The position numbers were made by a program, and so were the translations under genes. The notes beneath the pieces were generated by a model. That model had not been told where the DNA came from, searched no databases, and worked only from the letters and a program-made list of their open reading frames with translations. From Pelagibacteraceae bacterium AG-422-B15 (GTDB lineage Bacteria; Pseudomonadota; Alphaproteobacteria; Pelagibacterales; AG-422-B15), in contig QCMN01000003.1 in NCBI GenBank assembly GCA_003213715.1, positions 1 through 64,000 on the forward strand: 64,000 nucleotides of DNA, in the 5' to 3' direction. This document shows, one piece after another, positions 43,688 to 52,659 of this stretch. Position 1 is the first letter of the stretch. Every line of letters begins with the position of its first letter.

Positions 43688-44511
43688 CAGATCAAAATTT
43701 AGAATTACAACAAGCTTATGATTTTTGTAATGAAAGCAATGCAGTATACAAACTATTATCATCTTTAAATGATAATGATTATGAGGAAAAAACTCAGTTT
43801 AAAGGTTGGAATTTTAACAACGTTATCGGCCACCTTCATGTATGGAATTATGCCGCAGATTTATCTCTTCAAGACGGAAATGATTGGAAAAATTTTGCCA
43901 ACAGTGCTCTTGAAATGCTTGGTAAAGGTTCAACGATGAATCAATTTGAGGAAACTATAACTAAGGGAATTAAAGGAAGAGAATTACTAGATACTTGGAA
44001 ATCATATTACGAGAAAATGACTGAACGATTTGCGGCAGCTGATCCAAAAAAGAGAGTTAAATGGATGGGTCCCGATATGAGTGCAAGATCCTCAATAAGC
44101 GCAAGACACATGGAGACATGGGCTCATGCCCAAGAGTTATATGATACGCTAGGCGTTGATAGAATTAACGAGGATCGTATTAAAAACATAGTTATTATTG
44201 GAAATAACACATTTAAATATTGCTTTACAATAAATAAGAGAGAACTTCCTGAAGAAACTCCAAGACTAGAATTAACTGCACCATCTGGTGAGGTTTGGGA
44301 GTTTAATAATCCGTCTAATAAAAATATAATATCAGGAAAGGCCGAAGAATTTTGTCAAGTTGTTACACAAGTAAGAAATATTAAAGATGTTAATCTTAAT
44401 GTATCTGGCGACATAGCAAACGATTGGATGTCAATTGCTCAATGTTTTGCAGGCGGCGCAGAAACACCACCTAGGCCCGGTACAAGAAAAAAAGTTAATC
44501 GAAAAAATTAA
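43675..44511 (+). CDS. TIGR03084/maleylpyruvate-isomerase-like metal-binding protein
   Basis: A 278-aa protein of the DinB/mycothiol-dependent isomerase superfamily, TIGR03084 type. The metal-binding His are in VIGHLHVWNYAADLS and ARHMETWAHAQELYD. The C-terminal half is a TIGR03084-like domain ending SIAQCFAGGAETPPRPGTR. The start may be ATG 43684, three codons downstream. Together with the monooxygenase and enoyl-CoA hydratase it suggests a short catabolic route for a ring compound. Mycothiol itself is unlikely in this organism. Confidence 0.78.
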   Translation: MVKMTDQNLELQQAYDFCNESNAVYKLLSSLNDNDYEEKTQFKGWNFNNVIGHLHVWNYAADLSLQDGNDWKNFANSALEMLGKGSTMNQFEETITKGIKGRELLDTWKSYYEKMTERFAAADPKKRVKWMGPDMSARSSISARHMETWAHAQELYDTLGVDRINEDRIKNIVIIGNNTFKYCFTINKRELPEETPRLELTAPSGEVWEFNNPSNKNIISGKAEEFCQVVTQVRNIKDVNLNVSGDIANDWMSIAQCFAGGAETPPRPGTRKKVNRKN

Positions 44512-44824
44512 GTAATCTAAGCAAAAAAATAATTGACCAAAAAAGCATTTCAGTATTAATGCCATTAATTAAAGAACTCGCTCCGAAGACAACATTTGCA
44601 TAAATTATAATTCCAATAATAGTTAAGCAAAAAAATGTTCCTAAAGTTTTCTGATAAATATTTGGATTAAATACTGACTCCCTTAGTCCATACCCTGAAA
44701 AATATGCAAGTATGCTAGATGCAGCAAAAACGAAAGCATTTATAATATTGCTTAATGAGGATATATATATTGATAATATAAATATGAGGCAAAATAAGAA
44801 TAGTTTGCTATAATTAATAACCAT
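44495..44824 (-). CDS. Small polytopic membrane protein, unknown
   Basis: A 109-aa hydrophobic protein with four likely membrane helices. It starts 1 bp after the stop of the winged-helix gene upstream, so they form an operon on the minus strand. It overlaps the convergent TIGR03084 gene by 17 bp. No family recognised. Confidence 0.55.
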   Translation of the reverse strand: MVINYSKLFLFCLIFILSIYISSLSNIINAFVFAASSILAYFSGYGLRESVFNPNIYQKTLGTFFCLTIIGIIIYANVVFGASSLINGINTEMLFWSIIFLLRLLNFFD

Positions 44825-44825
44825 T

Positions 44826-45236
44826 CTACTTTGGGGTTTTCATAGCAACACCATTTAATGGTCCGAACGTCTCAGCATCTGCCTTAATCCAATTTTCATA
44901 ATCTTTGTAAGCAGTCATTGTTAATTCTAAACTTTTTATACGCTTATCGTTAGGTAGGGGAGTTTTTTTGATAAACCCTTTTTGTATTCCAGCCTCAATA
45001 ATTGATTGTATTGAAGATTTAGAGCCTGTTTTAGGTGAAATAGACTCGCACAAATGCTGAAAAGAAGTTGTATAATTGGGATCAAAAGTTGCCAACGCAA
45101 TTATTGTCATCACATTCCAATGTAAAGGAGATTGGAAGATAAAGTTTGTGAGAGGTAAATTAAGTTCATATTCGTCATAAAATCTTAAAGCAGACTTTAT
45201 TGTTTTAACAATTTCTTGATGGTGCTTGCTATTCAT
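44826..45236 (-). CDS. MarR-like winged-helix transcriptional regulator
   Basis: A 136-aa protein with a MarR-type layout: helix-rich start, LTMTAYKDYENWIK end, and a winged helix from about 38 to 105 (WNVMTIIALATFDPNY, SISPKTGSKSSIQSIIEAGIQKGFIKKTPLPNDKRIKSLELT). The wing KRIKSLELTMTA is characteristic. A 6-6 inverted repeat at 45272-45290 lies upstream, a possible operator. The target could be the adjacent membrane gene or the nitronate monooxygenase. Confidence 0.72.
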   Translation of the reverse strand: MNSKHHQEIVKTIKSALRFYDEYELNLPLTNFIFQSPLHWNVMTIIALATFDPNYTTSFQHLCESISPKTGSKSSIQSIIEAGIQKGFIKKTPLPNDKRIKSLELTMTAYKDYENWIKADAETFGPLNGVAMKTPK

Positions 45237-45271
45237 TGATAAGGAATACTATTAGACTCCCGTAATAAATA

Positions 45272-45290
45272 ATTACCTATGTTTGGTAAT
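45272..45290. promoter_or_regulatory. Inverted repeat, candidate MarR-type operator
   Basis: ATTACC and GGTAAT form a perfect 6-bp inverted repeat with a 7-bp spacer in the 76-bp gap between the nitronate monooxygenase and the winged-helix gene, both on the minus strand. The location 36 bp upstream of the regulator start fits autoregulation. Inference from position only. Confidence 0.35.
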
Positions 45291-45312
45291 AGTTTTTAAA
45301 TATTATTTTTAT

Positions 45313-46290
45313 TCAAACAGCAATTTTAGAGAGTCTTGATGCGATAATTGCTTCAGCTTCAGCAACAACTCTTTCAATTAGTTCTTTACAAGTTGGTATA
45401 TCGTGAATAAGTCCAGCTACCATACCACAACTCCATGCGCCAGCATCCATCGCACCTTCTTGCATGATTTTAGGATAAACACCTGCAACCTCACCAAAGA
45501 TATCTTGTATTTGAATCTCATCTCCCAGAGATTTTTCTTTTTCGAGTATTTTTGTAACTGCATCATTTTTTAATACTCTTTCTGTATTTCTTAATGGTCG
45601 CATAATTAGTTCAGTATCGAGTTCACTTGCATTCACTAATGCCTCTTTTACATTTTGATGCACTGGAGCCTCTTTTGTTGCAATAAAGCGTGTTCCCATG
45701 TTTACACCTTCTGCTCCCATTGCTAAAGCTGCAACTAATTGTTGACCATTTCCCATACCACCAGAAGCAATAAATGGAATTTTTAACTCTTCAAAAGCAC
45801 GCGGTAAAAGTATCATATTTGGAATATCGTCCTCACCTGGGTGGCCACCACATTCAAAGCCGTCAACACTTGCTGCGTCACATCCGATTTTTTCTGCTTT
45901 TAGAGCATGTCTAACAGACGTACACTTATGTATTACTTTTATTCCGGCATCTTTAAGAAGTGGCATAAATTTTTCAGGACTTCTTCCAGCCGTTTCTACA
46001 ATTTTTACTCCACCTTTTACAATTGACTCTATATAGCCAGGATAATCTGGGTTTGCAAAACCTGGAAGGAAAGTCAAATTAACACCAATTGGTTTATCAG
46101 TCATATCTTTGCAACGAGCTATTTCGTTCGCAAGGTCTTTCGGACTGGCTTGAGTAAGTCCAGTTATTATTCCTAAGCCTCCAGCATTAGAAACAGCTGC
46201 AGCCATTTCAGCAAAGCCAACATAATGCATACCGCCCTGTACAATTGGATGATCTATTTCGAACATTTCTGTAATTTTTGTTTTAATCAT
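45313..46290 (-). CDS. Nitronate monooxygenase (2-nitropropane dioxygenase family)
   Basis: A 325-aa FMN-binding TIM-barrel enzyme. Signatures are HPIVQGGMHYVGFAEMAAAVSNAGGLGIITG at the start, VDGFECGGHPGEDDI with the conserved His, and IASGGMGNGQQLVAALAMGAEGVNMGTRF (FMN phosphate site). The family oxidises alkyl nitronates and detoxifies propionate-3-nitronate; some members are enoyl reductases. It may belong to the acyl-CoA pathway in the neighbourhood. Confidence 0.9.
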   Translation of the reverse strand: MIKTKITEMFEIDHPIVQGGMHYVGFAEMAAAVSNAGGLGIITGLTQASPKDLANEIARCKDMTDKPIGVNLTFLPGFANPDYPGYIESIVKGGVKIVETAGRSPEKFMPLLKDAGIKVIHKCTSVRHALKAEKIGCDAASVDGFECGGHPGEDDIPNMILLPRAFEELKIPFIASGGMGNGQQLVAALAMGAEGVNMGTRFIATKEAPVHQNVKEALVNASELDTELIMRPLRNTERVLKNDAVTKILEKEKSLGDEIQIQDIFGEVAGVYPKIMQEGAMDAGAWSCGMVAGLIHDIPTCKELIERVVAEAEAIIASRLSKIAV

Positions 46291-46385
46291 TGTTTTTCCC
46301 AGATTTATAAATAATTTGAATATTAGACTTTATCGAGCTTTTTAAATCAAGCAGATTTTTCAGCTATTTATTTGAAAGGATTATT

Positions 46386-46601
46386 ATGATTAATCGACTT
46401 AAGTGGGCTAGTACTTTCTTTATCTTGGTTGGTATTTTACTGACTAATTTAAATATTTATCCTTTAAATATATTTGTTCATGGAACAGGTGCGATTGGAT
46501 GGACAATGGTAGGATATATGATGGCAGATCGGGCAATATTAACAAATTTTGGACTTCAAATCCCTTTGTTTATAATTGGTAATATATATCTTTTGGTATA
46601 A
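46386..46601 (+). CDS. Small membrane protein
   Basis: A 71-aa protein with three likely helices (about 6-26, 30-50, 55-71) after a strong SD (GAAAGGATT). It resembles the small uncharacterised membrane proteins common in marine alphaproteobacteria. It is followed by the DUF2237 gene after 9 bp. Confidence 0.65.
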   Translation: MINRLKWASTFFILVGILLTNLNIYPLNIFVHGTGAIGWTMVGYMMADRAILTNFGLQIPLFIIGNIYLLV

Positions 46602-46610
46602 GTAATTTGT

Positions 46611-46994
46611 ATGTCTGAAAAAGAGATGGTTATTAACATATTCGGTGATGAGATTGAAGCTTGTTGCTATGATCCAATGACAGGATATTTTAGAGATGGT
46701 TTTTGTAATACTGACGAACATGATTATGGAAGTCATGTGGTTTGCGCAGTAATGACGGATGATTTCTTAGAATTTAGTAAATCTAAAGGAAATGATCTCT
46801 CAACCCCAAGACCTGAATTCAATTTTCCTGGATTAAAAGAAGGTGATCGCTGGTGCCTTTGTGCTTTGAGATGGAAAGAAGCATATGATGCAGGCGTTGC
46901 GCCAAAAGTACATCTTGAAAGTTGTCATTTAAATTCTTTAAACTTTGTTACGAAAGAGCAATTAGAAGAGCATGCAGTAAATAGATTAAATTAA
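46611..46994 (+). CDS. DUF2237 protein
   Basis: A 127-aa DUF2237 protein: NIFGDEIEACCYDPMTGYFRDGFCNT, then DYGSHVVCAVMTDDFLEFSKSKGNDLSTPRPEFNFPGLKEGDRWCLCALRW, and HLESCHLNSL. Conserved Cys pairs (CC, C-x-C) suggest metal binding, but the family has no known function. It is the second of three plus-strand genes in a tight run. Confidence 0.9.
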   Translation: MSEKEMVINIFGDEIEACCYDPMTGYFRDGFCNTDEHDYGSHVVCAVMTDDFLEFSKSKGNDLSTPRPEFNFPGLKEGDRWCLCALRWKEAYDAGVAPKVHLESCHLNSLNFVTKEQLEEHAVNRLN

Positions 46995-46999
46995 TAACA

Positions 47000-48070
47000 A
47001 TGAAATTTTTTATCTCAATAATCTTTTTTTTACTCACCTTTAATTTAAATGCTTCGGAATACAAATTAGAAAAAGTTATTTCTGGTCTTAATAAGCCATG
47101 GGGTATGAGTTTTATTAATGACAATGAACTATTCCTTACACAAAAATCAGGTGAAATTTTAAAAATTAATTTAACTACAAAAGAAGTAAAAAATTTTTCC
47201 CACAATTTAAAAGTTGTTCAGCCACATTGGCAAGCTGGTATGCTCGATATTATTTATAAAGATGGAGAGGTTTTTGTTAGTTATACAGAGGATAGAGGGA
47301 ATGACAAGACAAGCACTTCAATTGCTAGAGGTATTATTAGAGATGAAAGTTTTAGTGAAATAGAAAATATTTTTCAATCAGACTCTTCATGGAATAATAT
47401 TCACTGGGGCTCAAGACTAATGTTTAAAGATGACCTGCTCTACGCAAGCATTGGTGAACGTGGGCATGGAAGTGTTGCACAGGATCCCACAAGTTATTTT
47501 GGTAAAATGATCAGAATAAATAAAGATGGGTCAGCACCAAAAGATAACCCTTATGCAGACAATGAAGGCTGGCTACCTGAGATATATCAAATAGGCCTAA
47601 GAAACCCTCAGGGAATAATCTTAAACCCTCAAGATGATGAAATATATATAACTAATCACGGTCCAAGAGGCGGAGATTTTTTTGGAAAAGTTGAGGCTGG
47701 CACTAATTACGGTTGGGCAGATGTTGCTTGGGGCGGAATAGATTATGATGGTTCAATTATTGGCGATGGAAGTGCCTGGAAAGAAGGTCTCTTAAAGCCA
47801 ATTTATACCTGGATTCCTTCAATTGCTGTTAGTGATATGACTTTTTATGGAGGAGACTTGTTTCCTGACTTAAAAAACAAATTGCTTATAACTAGCTTAA
47901 AAGCACAGAAATTAATCTCACTTGAATTTGATGGAAAAAAAGCAAGAAATGAAACAATTCTCTTTGAAAAGATTGGCCGAGTTCGAGATGTAGAGGCAAA
48001 TAGCGCGGGTGAAATCTTTGTAATTATTGACAACGATAACAGCGGTATTTGGAAACTAGTCAGTGATTAA
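47000..48070 (+). CDS. PQQ-dependent sugar dehydrogenase-like protein (soluble, periplasmic)
   Basis: A 356-aa beta-propeller of the YliI/soluble aldose dehydrogenase type with a signal peptide (about 1-19, NASE). Motifs: NKPWGMSFIND and QLVQPHWQAGMLDI-type early blades, WNNIHWGSRLMF, GERGHGSVAQDPTSYFGKMIRIN, GLRNPQGII, EVEAGTNYGWADV, and IPSIAVSDMTFY. Oxidises sugars or aldoses with PQQ in the periplasm; PQQ synthesis is not encoded here. The stop overlaps the next start (TAATG). Confidence 0.85.
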   Translation: MKFFISIIFFLLTFNLNASEYKLEKVISGLNKPWGMSFINDNELFLTQKSGEILKINLTTKEVKNFSHNLKVVQPHWQAGMLDIIYKDGEVFVSYTEDRGNDKTSTSIARGIIRDESFSEIENIFQSDSSWNNIHWGSRLMFKDDLLYASIGERGHGSVAQDPTSYFGKMIRINKDGSAPKDNPYADNEGWLPEIYQIGLRNPQGIILNPQDDEIYITNHGPRGGDFFGKVEAGTNYGWADVAWGGIDYDGSIIGDGSAWKEGLLKPIYTWIPSIAVSDMTFYGGDLFPDLKNKLLITSLKAQKLISLEFDGKKARNETILFEKIGRVRDVEANSAGEIFVIIDNDNSGIWKLVSD

Positions 48071-48606
48071 TGTTTTATTTTTATTTAATAATTAAAATCA
48101 TAGCTTATTACTCGCTTCCTCTTTATTTGTTTCAAAAAAGAAATTTTCACAACAAATTATTTAGTATTCAGTCTTTTTTATTGTTTGCATGGCTAGTTTA
48201 CTTAGCATACTTATCATATTTGCCATTCATAGATTACTACTACACGAATGAACTGAATGTTCAGTTTATAATACCAAATTATGCTGTTTTTATTTTGCCA
48301 GTTTTATTTGCTCCCATGCCATTATTATATTATTTATTTTTTACAGTCTTAGTATCTAAAGTTAAGATATTGACCATAGTCTTTGGACTTCTGTTTTTAT
48401 TAATAAGCTCAATGATAATTTTCGGTATTGAGATTTTTAATCACCAAAAAAGAGTACCATTAGAAAAGATGTGTTATGATTATCACAGCGACTCAGAAGA
48501 AAAACTTTCGTGCTGTCTAAAGGCAGGTTATATTTGGCAGGAGGGATTTAGCTATTTTGAAGATATACCCCTTGGCTGTAAAAAATATATGAATTGGAAT
48601 GAATAA
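48070..48606 (+). CDS. Membrane protein with Cys-rich tail, unknown
   Basis: A 178-aa protein with four membrane helices (about 3-20, 33-52, 67-87, 93-115) and a tail with several Cys (CYDY, LSCCLKAG, GCKKY). It overlaps the dehydrogenase stop by 1 bp and the DoxX-like gene by 8 bp. No known family is recognised; an assembly or electron transfer role with its neighbours is possible but unsupported. Confidence 0.55.
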   Translation: MFYFYLIIKIIAYYSLPLYLFQKRNFHNKLFSIQSFLLFAWLVYLAYLSYLPFIDYYYTNELNVQFIIPNYAVFILPVLFAPMPLLYYLFFTVLVSKVKILTIVFGLLFLLISSMIIFGIEIFNHQKRVPLEKMCYDYHSDSEEKLSCCLKAGYIWQEGFSYFEDIPLGCKKYMNWNE

Positions 48607-49000
48607 TATGAGTAATGTTAATTTACTTTTAGGAAGAATTATAATTGGAATTTATTTTTTAGTTTTTGGAGCAATATTTAAATTATTTAATTATGAATTT
48701 ACTCTAAATTATATGTTTGATCATCAAGTGCCGTATACAGAAATATCTCTAATAATCACAATTATTTTACAAAGCATATGTTCAGTTTCAATCTTAGTCG
48801 GCTATTATTCAAAATTATCAGCCTTTGTATTAGCGCTACTGACAATACTAATAAATTACTATATGCACGATTTTTGGAATATGAGTGAGGGCTTGGAGCA
48901 AAGACATGAACTTCAAAATTTTGTTAAAAATACTGGAATAATCGCAGGCTTATTAATTTTATCAGCTGTTCACCCCGGCAAATACAAATTAGGTCATTAG
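48599..49000 (+). CDS. DoxX-family membrane protein
   Basis: A 133-aa protein (start ATG 48599 or MSNVN at 48608) with four helices: LLLGRIIIGIYFLVFGAIFKLF as helix 1, typical of DoxX, then IITIILQSICSVSILVGYYSKL and FVLALLTILINYYMHDFW. DoxX proteins are related to the thiosulfate:quinone oxidoreductase small subunit and to redox membrane proteins. It sits between two other small membrane genes. Confidence 0.72.
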   Translation: MNNMSNVNLLLGRIIIGIYFLVFGAIFKLFNYEFTLNYMFDHQVPYTEISLIITIILQSICSVSILVGYYSKLSAFVLALLTILINYYMHDFWNMSEGLEQRHELQNFVKNTGIIAGLLILSAVHPGKYKLGH

Positions 49001-49777
49001 ATGTACAAATATTTCCTACAAGGACTAAGAATAGGCGTCATTTCTAATTTATTTCTACTTTGGGCATCTTTAACAATAGCAAACATTAGCAATGACTTGT
49101 TCCTCGTCGTTCCTGCTATAATTTTAATATCAGTTTCTGCATTCAGATGTTTGTTTCCTGTAAATTATGCTTCTAAATCAGTAATCATTGACACAGTTCT
49201 TTCTTCAGTATTTGTGACACGATTTTTAGTAACCATCGTTGAGGTGACATATATCTATATGTTTAGTTATGTGCTCAGGATTATTAATTCTGATCAGTAT
49301 ATGTTTGTTGATTTAATTTCTTGGTTAATGGTAATCCAAGTAATTATTTCACAGTTTTTTTGCTGGGGCGCAATACTTTTGAAATACGAACGCTTTTATT
49401 TTTATGAAGAATTTGGATGGTTTGTAATATTTTTCATTAATACGATTTTAAGTATAGTTATGCTTAGCTTAGATCTATCAAATGCTCATCATTCACTTAT
49501 TATTATTAACATAGTTTTTGGAGCTTTATATCTACCCTGGCAAGTACTGCATTTAAAATCTATTACAAAAAGAATAAATACCAATCCTGAAATCAAAGCT
49601 CAAGAATTCAATATGGATCTATCTAAAGTTAAGTTGGAATTTGTAAGCTCAATCGATGATCGAAAAGTATCTTTTGAAAGTAACGATTGGGGTGGAGTAG
49701 TTGGGATGATGTGGATGTACGGATATTGGATATTATTTATTCCAGTTTGGATGTTTTATATTATTTTAATTATTTAA
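49001..49777 (+). CDS. Polytopic membrane protein, unknown
   Basis: A 258-aa protein with about seven membrane helices, starting directly after the DoxX-like stop. A cytoplasmic or periplasmic loop (about 180-225) contains the charged segment KRINTNPEIKAQEFNMD. The gene ends 1 bp before the convergent livG. No family recognised. Confidence 0.6.
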   Translation: MYKYFLQGLRIGVISNLFLLWASLTIANISNDLFLVVPAIILISVSAFRCLFPVNYASKSVIIDTVLSSVFVTRFLVTIVEVTYIYMFSYVLRIINSDQYMFVDLISWLMVIQVIISQFFCWGAILLKYERFYFYEEFGWFVIFFINTILSIVMLSLDLSNAHHSLIIINIVFGALYLPWQVLHLKSITKRINTNPEIKAQEFNMDLSKVKLEFVSSIDDRKVSFESNDWGGVVGMMWMYGYWILFIPVWMFYIILII

Positions 49778-50536
49778 CTATTCACCCATATAGGCTTGCT
49801 TAACATCTGCGTTATTTTTGATTTCTTCAGGTAGGCCCGATGCAAGTATTTTTCCGTAATTAAGAGCAAGTATCCGATCTGACACTTTATTAACAAAACT
49901 CATGTCATGCTCAATCATAATTATGGTAATTCCTAATAAAGATTGAATATCTTTTATCCAAAAGCCAAGATCAATTGTTTCCTCATTTGTTAATCCTGAT
50001 GATGGTTCATCTAATAAAAGTAATTTTGGATCAGTACAAAGAGCTCTTGCAAGCTCAACATTTTTTCGAACACCGTAGGGAAGGCCGTTTATAAGAGTAT
50101 CTCGGTAATGTTGAAGGTCTAGAAAGTCAATTACCTCTTCAACTTTAAGTCTGTATTCATGTTCTTGCTTACGGGCACTGGGTGTAAAGAATACTTCTGA
50201 TAATATATTTGTTCTTTTATAAATATGTCGTCCAAGGAGTAAGTTTTGTAGAACGGTTGCATTTTCAAATAATTCTAAATTTTGAAATGTTCTTGCTATT
50301 CCAAGCTTTGATATATTGTGAGGTTTAGTTTTTGAGATGTTTTGATTTTCAAAATATATCTCCCCTTTGCTTGGCTCATAGATTCTACTAATTACATTGA
50401 AGAGCGTTGATTTACCTGCTCCGTTTGGACCAATTATTGTAAATATTTCACCTTTGTCGACACCGAACGATACATCATTAAGGGCTTTTACTCCTCCAAA
50501 TGCTACAGTGATATTTTTTACTTCAAACAAACTCAT
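49778..50536 (-). CDS. livG: HAAT ABC transporter ATPase LivG
   Basis: A 252-aa ATPase: VAFGGVKALNDVSF, Walker A GPNGAGKST, the LivG-type signature region GLPYGVRKNVELARAL and Walker B LLLLDEPSSGL. It begins with ATG 50536, 1 bp from the end of livM, and is the last gene of the livH-livM-livG operon. Its LivF partner is at 36172. Confidence 0.92.
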   Translation of the reverse strand: MSLFEVKNITVAFGGVKALNDVSFGVDKGEIFTIIGPNGAGKSTLFNVISRIYEPSKGEIYFENQNISKTKPHNISKLGIARTFQNLELFENATVLQNLLLGRHIYKRTNILSEVFFTPSARKQEHEYRLKVEEVIDFLDLQHYRDTLINGLPYGVRKNVELARALCTDPKLLLLDEPSSGLTNEETIDLGFWIKDIQSLLGITIIMIEHDMSFVNKVSDRILALNYGKILASGLPEEIKNNADVKQAYMGE

Positions 50537-51609
50537 TATACTCGGTCCGATTTAGTAAATACTTTTTGTTTTTTAAATGTTTGTCTTTTGTAGGTAGGAA
50601 ACAGTTCAAAGAATAACTTTATTTTCATCCATCTTCCATAAATCCCAAGTGGTTCGTACAAAATGAAGAATACAAGTATTATTCCAAACAACATTGGCTC
50701 TAGACCTGGTTGTGAACCAATAGAGCTTGGTAAATAGTCGCGACAGATGGCAATTAATTGCGGTAAGAAGCCAACGAATATTGCTCCAAACACTGTTCCA
50801 TGTAAACTTCCCATTCCACCAACAACGATAAGCAAAAGTAACGTTAAAGATAAAAAGATATTAAATATATCTGGAGCTAGGTATCCAATGTAATGAGCAA
50901 GTAATGCGCCAGCTAGGCCAGTAAAAGCTCCAGAAATAGCGAATGATAAAGCTTTATAGAGACCTAAGTTAACGCCTAAACTTTGTGCCGCTATTTCACT
51001 GTCTCGAATAGCAACAAATGCTCTTCCTGTTGGTGATCTTAGTATATTGATTGCCGCAAACATCGCTGCAATAAGAAAGACAAGGCAGACATAATAAAAG
51101 AAAACACTGTCATAGAAGCTCATACCCAAGAATTCTGGTTGAGGCACAGGTAATCCTCTGTTACCGCCTGTAAAGTGTTCCCATTTTATAAAAACATGTT
51201 CCGCAATAAAGCCCAAGGCTAATGTTGCGATAGCTAAATACATCCCTGTTAAGCGTAGGATTGGTATTCCTATTGCTGCACCTACTAGAAATGAAACAAT
51301 TATTACAATAGGGATTGATGCATAAAAAGGTATTCCATTAGTTAGTAAGAAGGCATGAGTATAAGCGCCAACTCCTAAGAACGCAGCGTGACCTAAGGAT
51401 GCAAGTCCGGTGTATCCAGACAAAATCATGAGACCAATTCCAGCAATGGATAGAATACAAATATATGAAATTTCACCTAAGTAAAAATCATCTAATACAA
51501 GTGGTAACGCAACCATAATTAATATAAGCAGTGAATACCAAAAACGATCACCGTTATGCTTTGCAATATTTATATCTTGTGAATATTTTGTTTTAAAAAT
51601 AAATCTCAT
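50536..51609 (-). CDS. livM: HAAT ABC transporter permease LivM
   Basis: A 357-aa permease with about ten membrane helices and the family motifs GYTGLASLGHAAFLGVGAY (about 65-85), HRGLPVPQ-type loop GGNRGLPV, and GGMGSLHGTVFGAIFVGFLPQ near the end. It starts one base after the livH stop. Such LivM proteins form the second membrane subunit with LivH. Confidence 0.93.
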   Translation of the reverse strand: MRFIFKTKYSQDINIAKHNGDRFWYSLLILIMVALPLVLDDFYLGEISYICILSIAGIGLMILSGYTGLASLGHAAFLGVGAYTHAFLLTNGIPFYASIPIVIIVSFLVGAAIGIPILRLTGMYLAIATLALGFIAEHVFIKWEHFTGGNRGLPVPQPEFLGMSFYDSVFFYYVCLVFLIAAMFAAINILRSPTGRAFVAIRDSEIAAQSLGVNLGLYKALSFAISGAFTGLAGALLAHYIGYLAPDIFNIFLSLTLLLLIVVGGMGSLHGTVFGAIFVGFLPQLIAICRDYLPSSIGSQPGLEPMLFGIILVFFILYEPLGIYGRWMKIKLFFELFPTYKRQTFKKQKVFTKSDRV

Positions 51610-52490
51610 TATACTTTTTTGACCTCAGCTTTATCAGAGAACAATCCTCTTGGATAAATAATCAATGTTAAGATAAGAACAAGGTAAGCAGATATTTCTC
51701 TTACCCCCTCAAATAAATAATTTTCGTAAGTTCCACACAACTGTTCAACAATGCCTATTATGATCCCACCAACAATTGCTCCAGGTATTGATCCAAAGCC
51801 CCCCAATACAGCTGCAGCAAAAGCTTTTAAACCAATTAATGAGATTGATGTGTCTACCAATGTAATTGGTGCGAGGAGCACACCCGCAACCGCGGCAACT
51901 CCTGCAGATATTGACCATATTAATGAAAAAATAAATTTAACTGGTATTCCCATATAGTAAGCAGCTAATTGGTTTTCTGAAGATGCCCTCATAGCCACAC
52001 CAATTTTTGAAAAAGTAAAAAAGAAATAGAGTGCAGACATTAAAATTGCAGTTCCAATTATTATTGAGAGATTTACGTATGAAATTATAAGACCGTTAAA
52101 CTCAGTTATCTTTCCAGAAAACGGTGTACTAAATGAAAATATGTCAGTTCCCCAGTAAATTGATGCAAATCCTCTAAAAATAAAACCTAAACCGATAGTT
52201 AGCATTACGGTTGCAAATGCAGGCTGTCCAATGATTTGTCTTACTACAACAGCGTCTAAGAAAAACCCAAATACAGCAATAATTAAAACAGTTAAGGCAA
52301 ATCCAGTAAGATAGTCCATTCCCATGATGCCTATAAGTGAGTAGGCAACAAATGCACCAAGCATGAGAATATCTCCCTGGGCAAAATTAATGGTTTCAGT
52401 TGCTTTGTAGATGAGGACAAAACCTAAAGCGACTAAGCCGTAAATACAACCTGAAGCTATTCCATCAATCAGTAATTGAATCAATTGCAT
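51609..52490 (-). CDS. livH: HAAT ABC transporter permease LivH
   Basis: A 293-aa permease with eight or nine helices: LIDGIASGCIYGLVALGFVLIYKATETINFAQGDILMLGAF at the start, MRASSENQLAAYYMGIPV in the middle and LKAFAAAVLGGFGSIPGAIVGG near the end, all typical of LivH. It is the first gene of the livHMG operon, whose promoter must lie in 52491-52659, shared with the divergent membrane gene pair. Confidence 0.93.
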   Translation of the reverse strand: MQLIQLLIDGIASGCIYGLVALGFVLIYKATETINFAQGDILMLGAFVAYSLIGIMGMDYLTGFALTVLIIAVFGFFLDAVVVRQIIGQPAFATVMLTIGLGFIFRGFASIYWGTDIFSFSTPFSGKITEFNGLIISYVNLSIIIGTAILMSALYFFFTFSKIGVAMRASSENQLAAYYMGIPVKFIFSLIWSISAGVAAVAGVLLAPITLVDTSISLIGLKAFAAAVLGGFGSIPGAIVGGIIIGIVEQLCGTYENYLFEGVREISAYLVLILTLIIYPRGLFSDKAEVKKV

Positions 52491-52606
52491 ATATGATTTG
52501 TCTAACTTTTAACTTTAAGTTTATTAAAAAAATAAGAGTAAATATACATCATTTACTTTGAACAAGTTATAAAAATTAGTTCAATTTCAACTAAATATTC
52601 ACTGTA

Positions 52607-52621
52607 TTTTTACCGTAAAAA
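52607..52621. promoter_or_regulatory. Palindrome in the livH/52660 divergent promoter region
   Basis: TTTTTAC-C-GTAAAAA forms a perfect 7-bp inverted repeat around one base, 39 bp upstream of the gene at 52660 and 117 bp from livH. It may bind a small dimeric regulator acting on either gene. No protein can be named. Confidence 0.3.
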
Positions 52622-52659
52622 CTGAATACAATTCCATGTAAATTTAAAAGGGGATTTTT

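Noticed and set aside
43192-43695. 167-aa antisense ORF inside the enoyl-CoA hydratase gene
   Set aside because: Its opposite strand encodes clear crotonase motifs; no ribosome site or recognisable protein features in the antisense frame.
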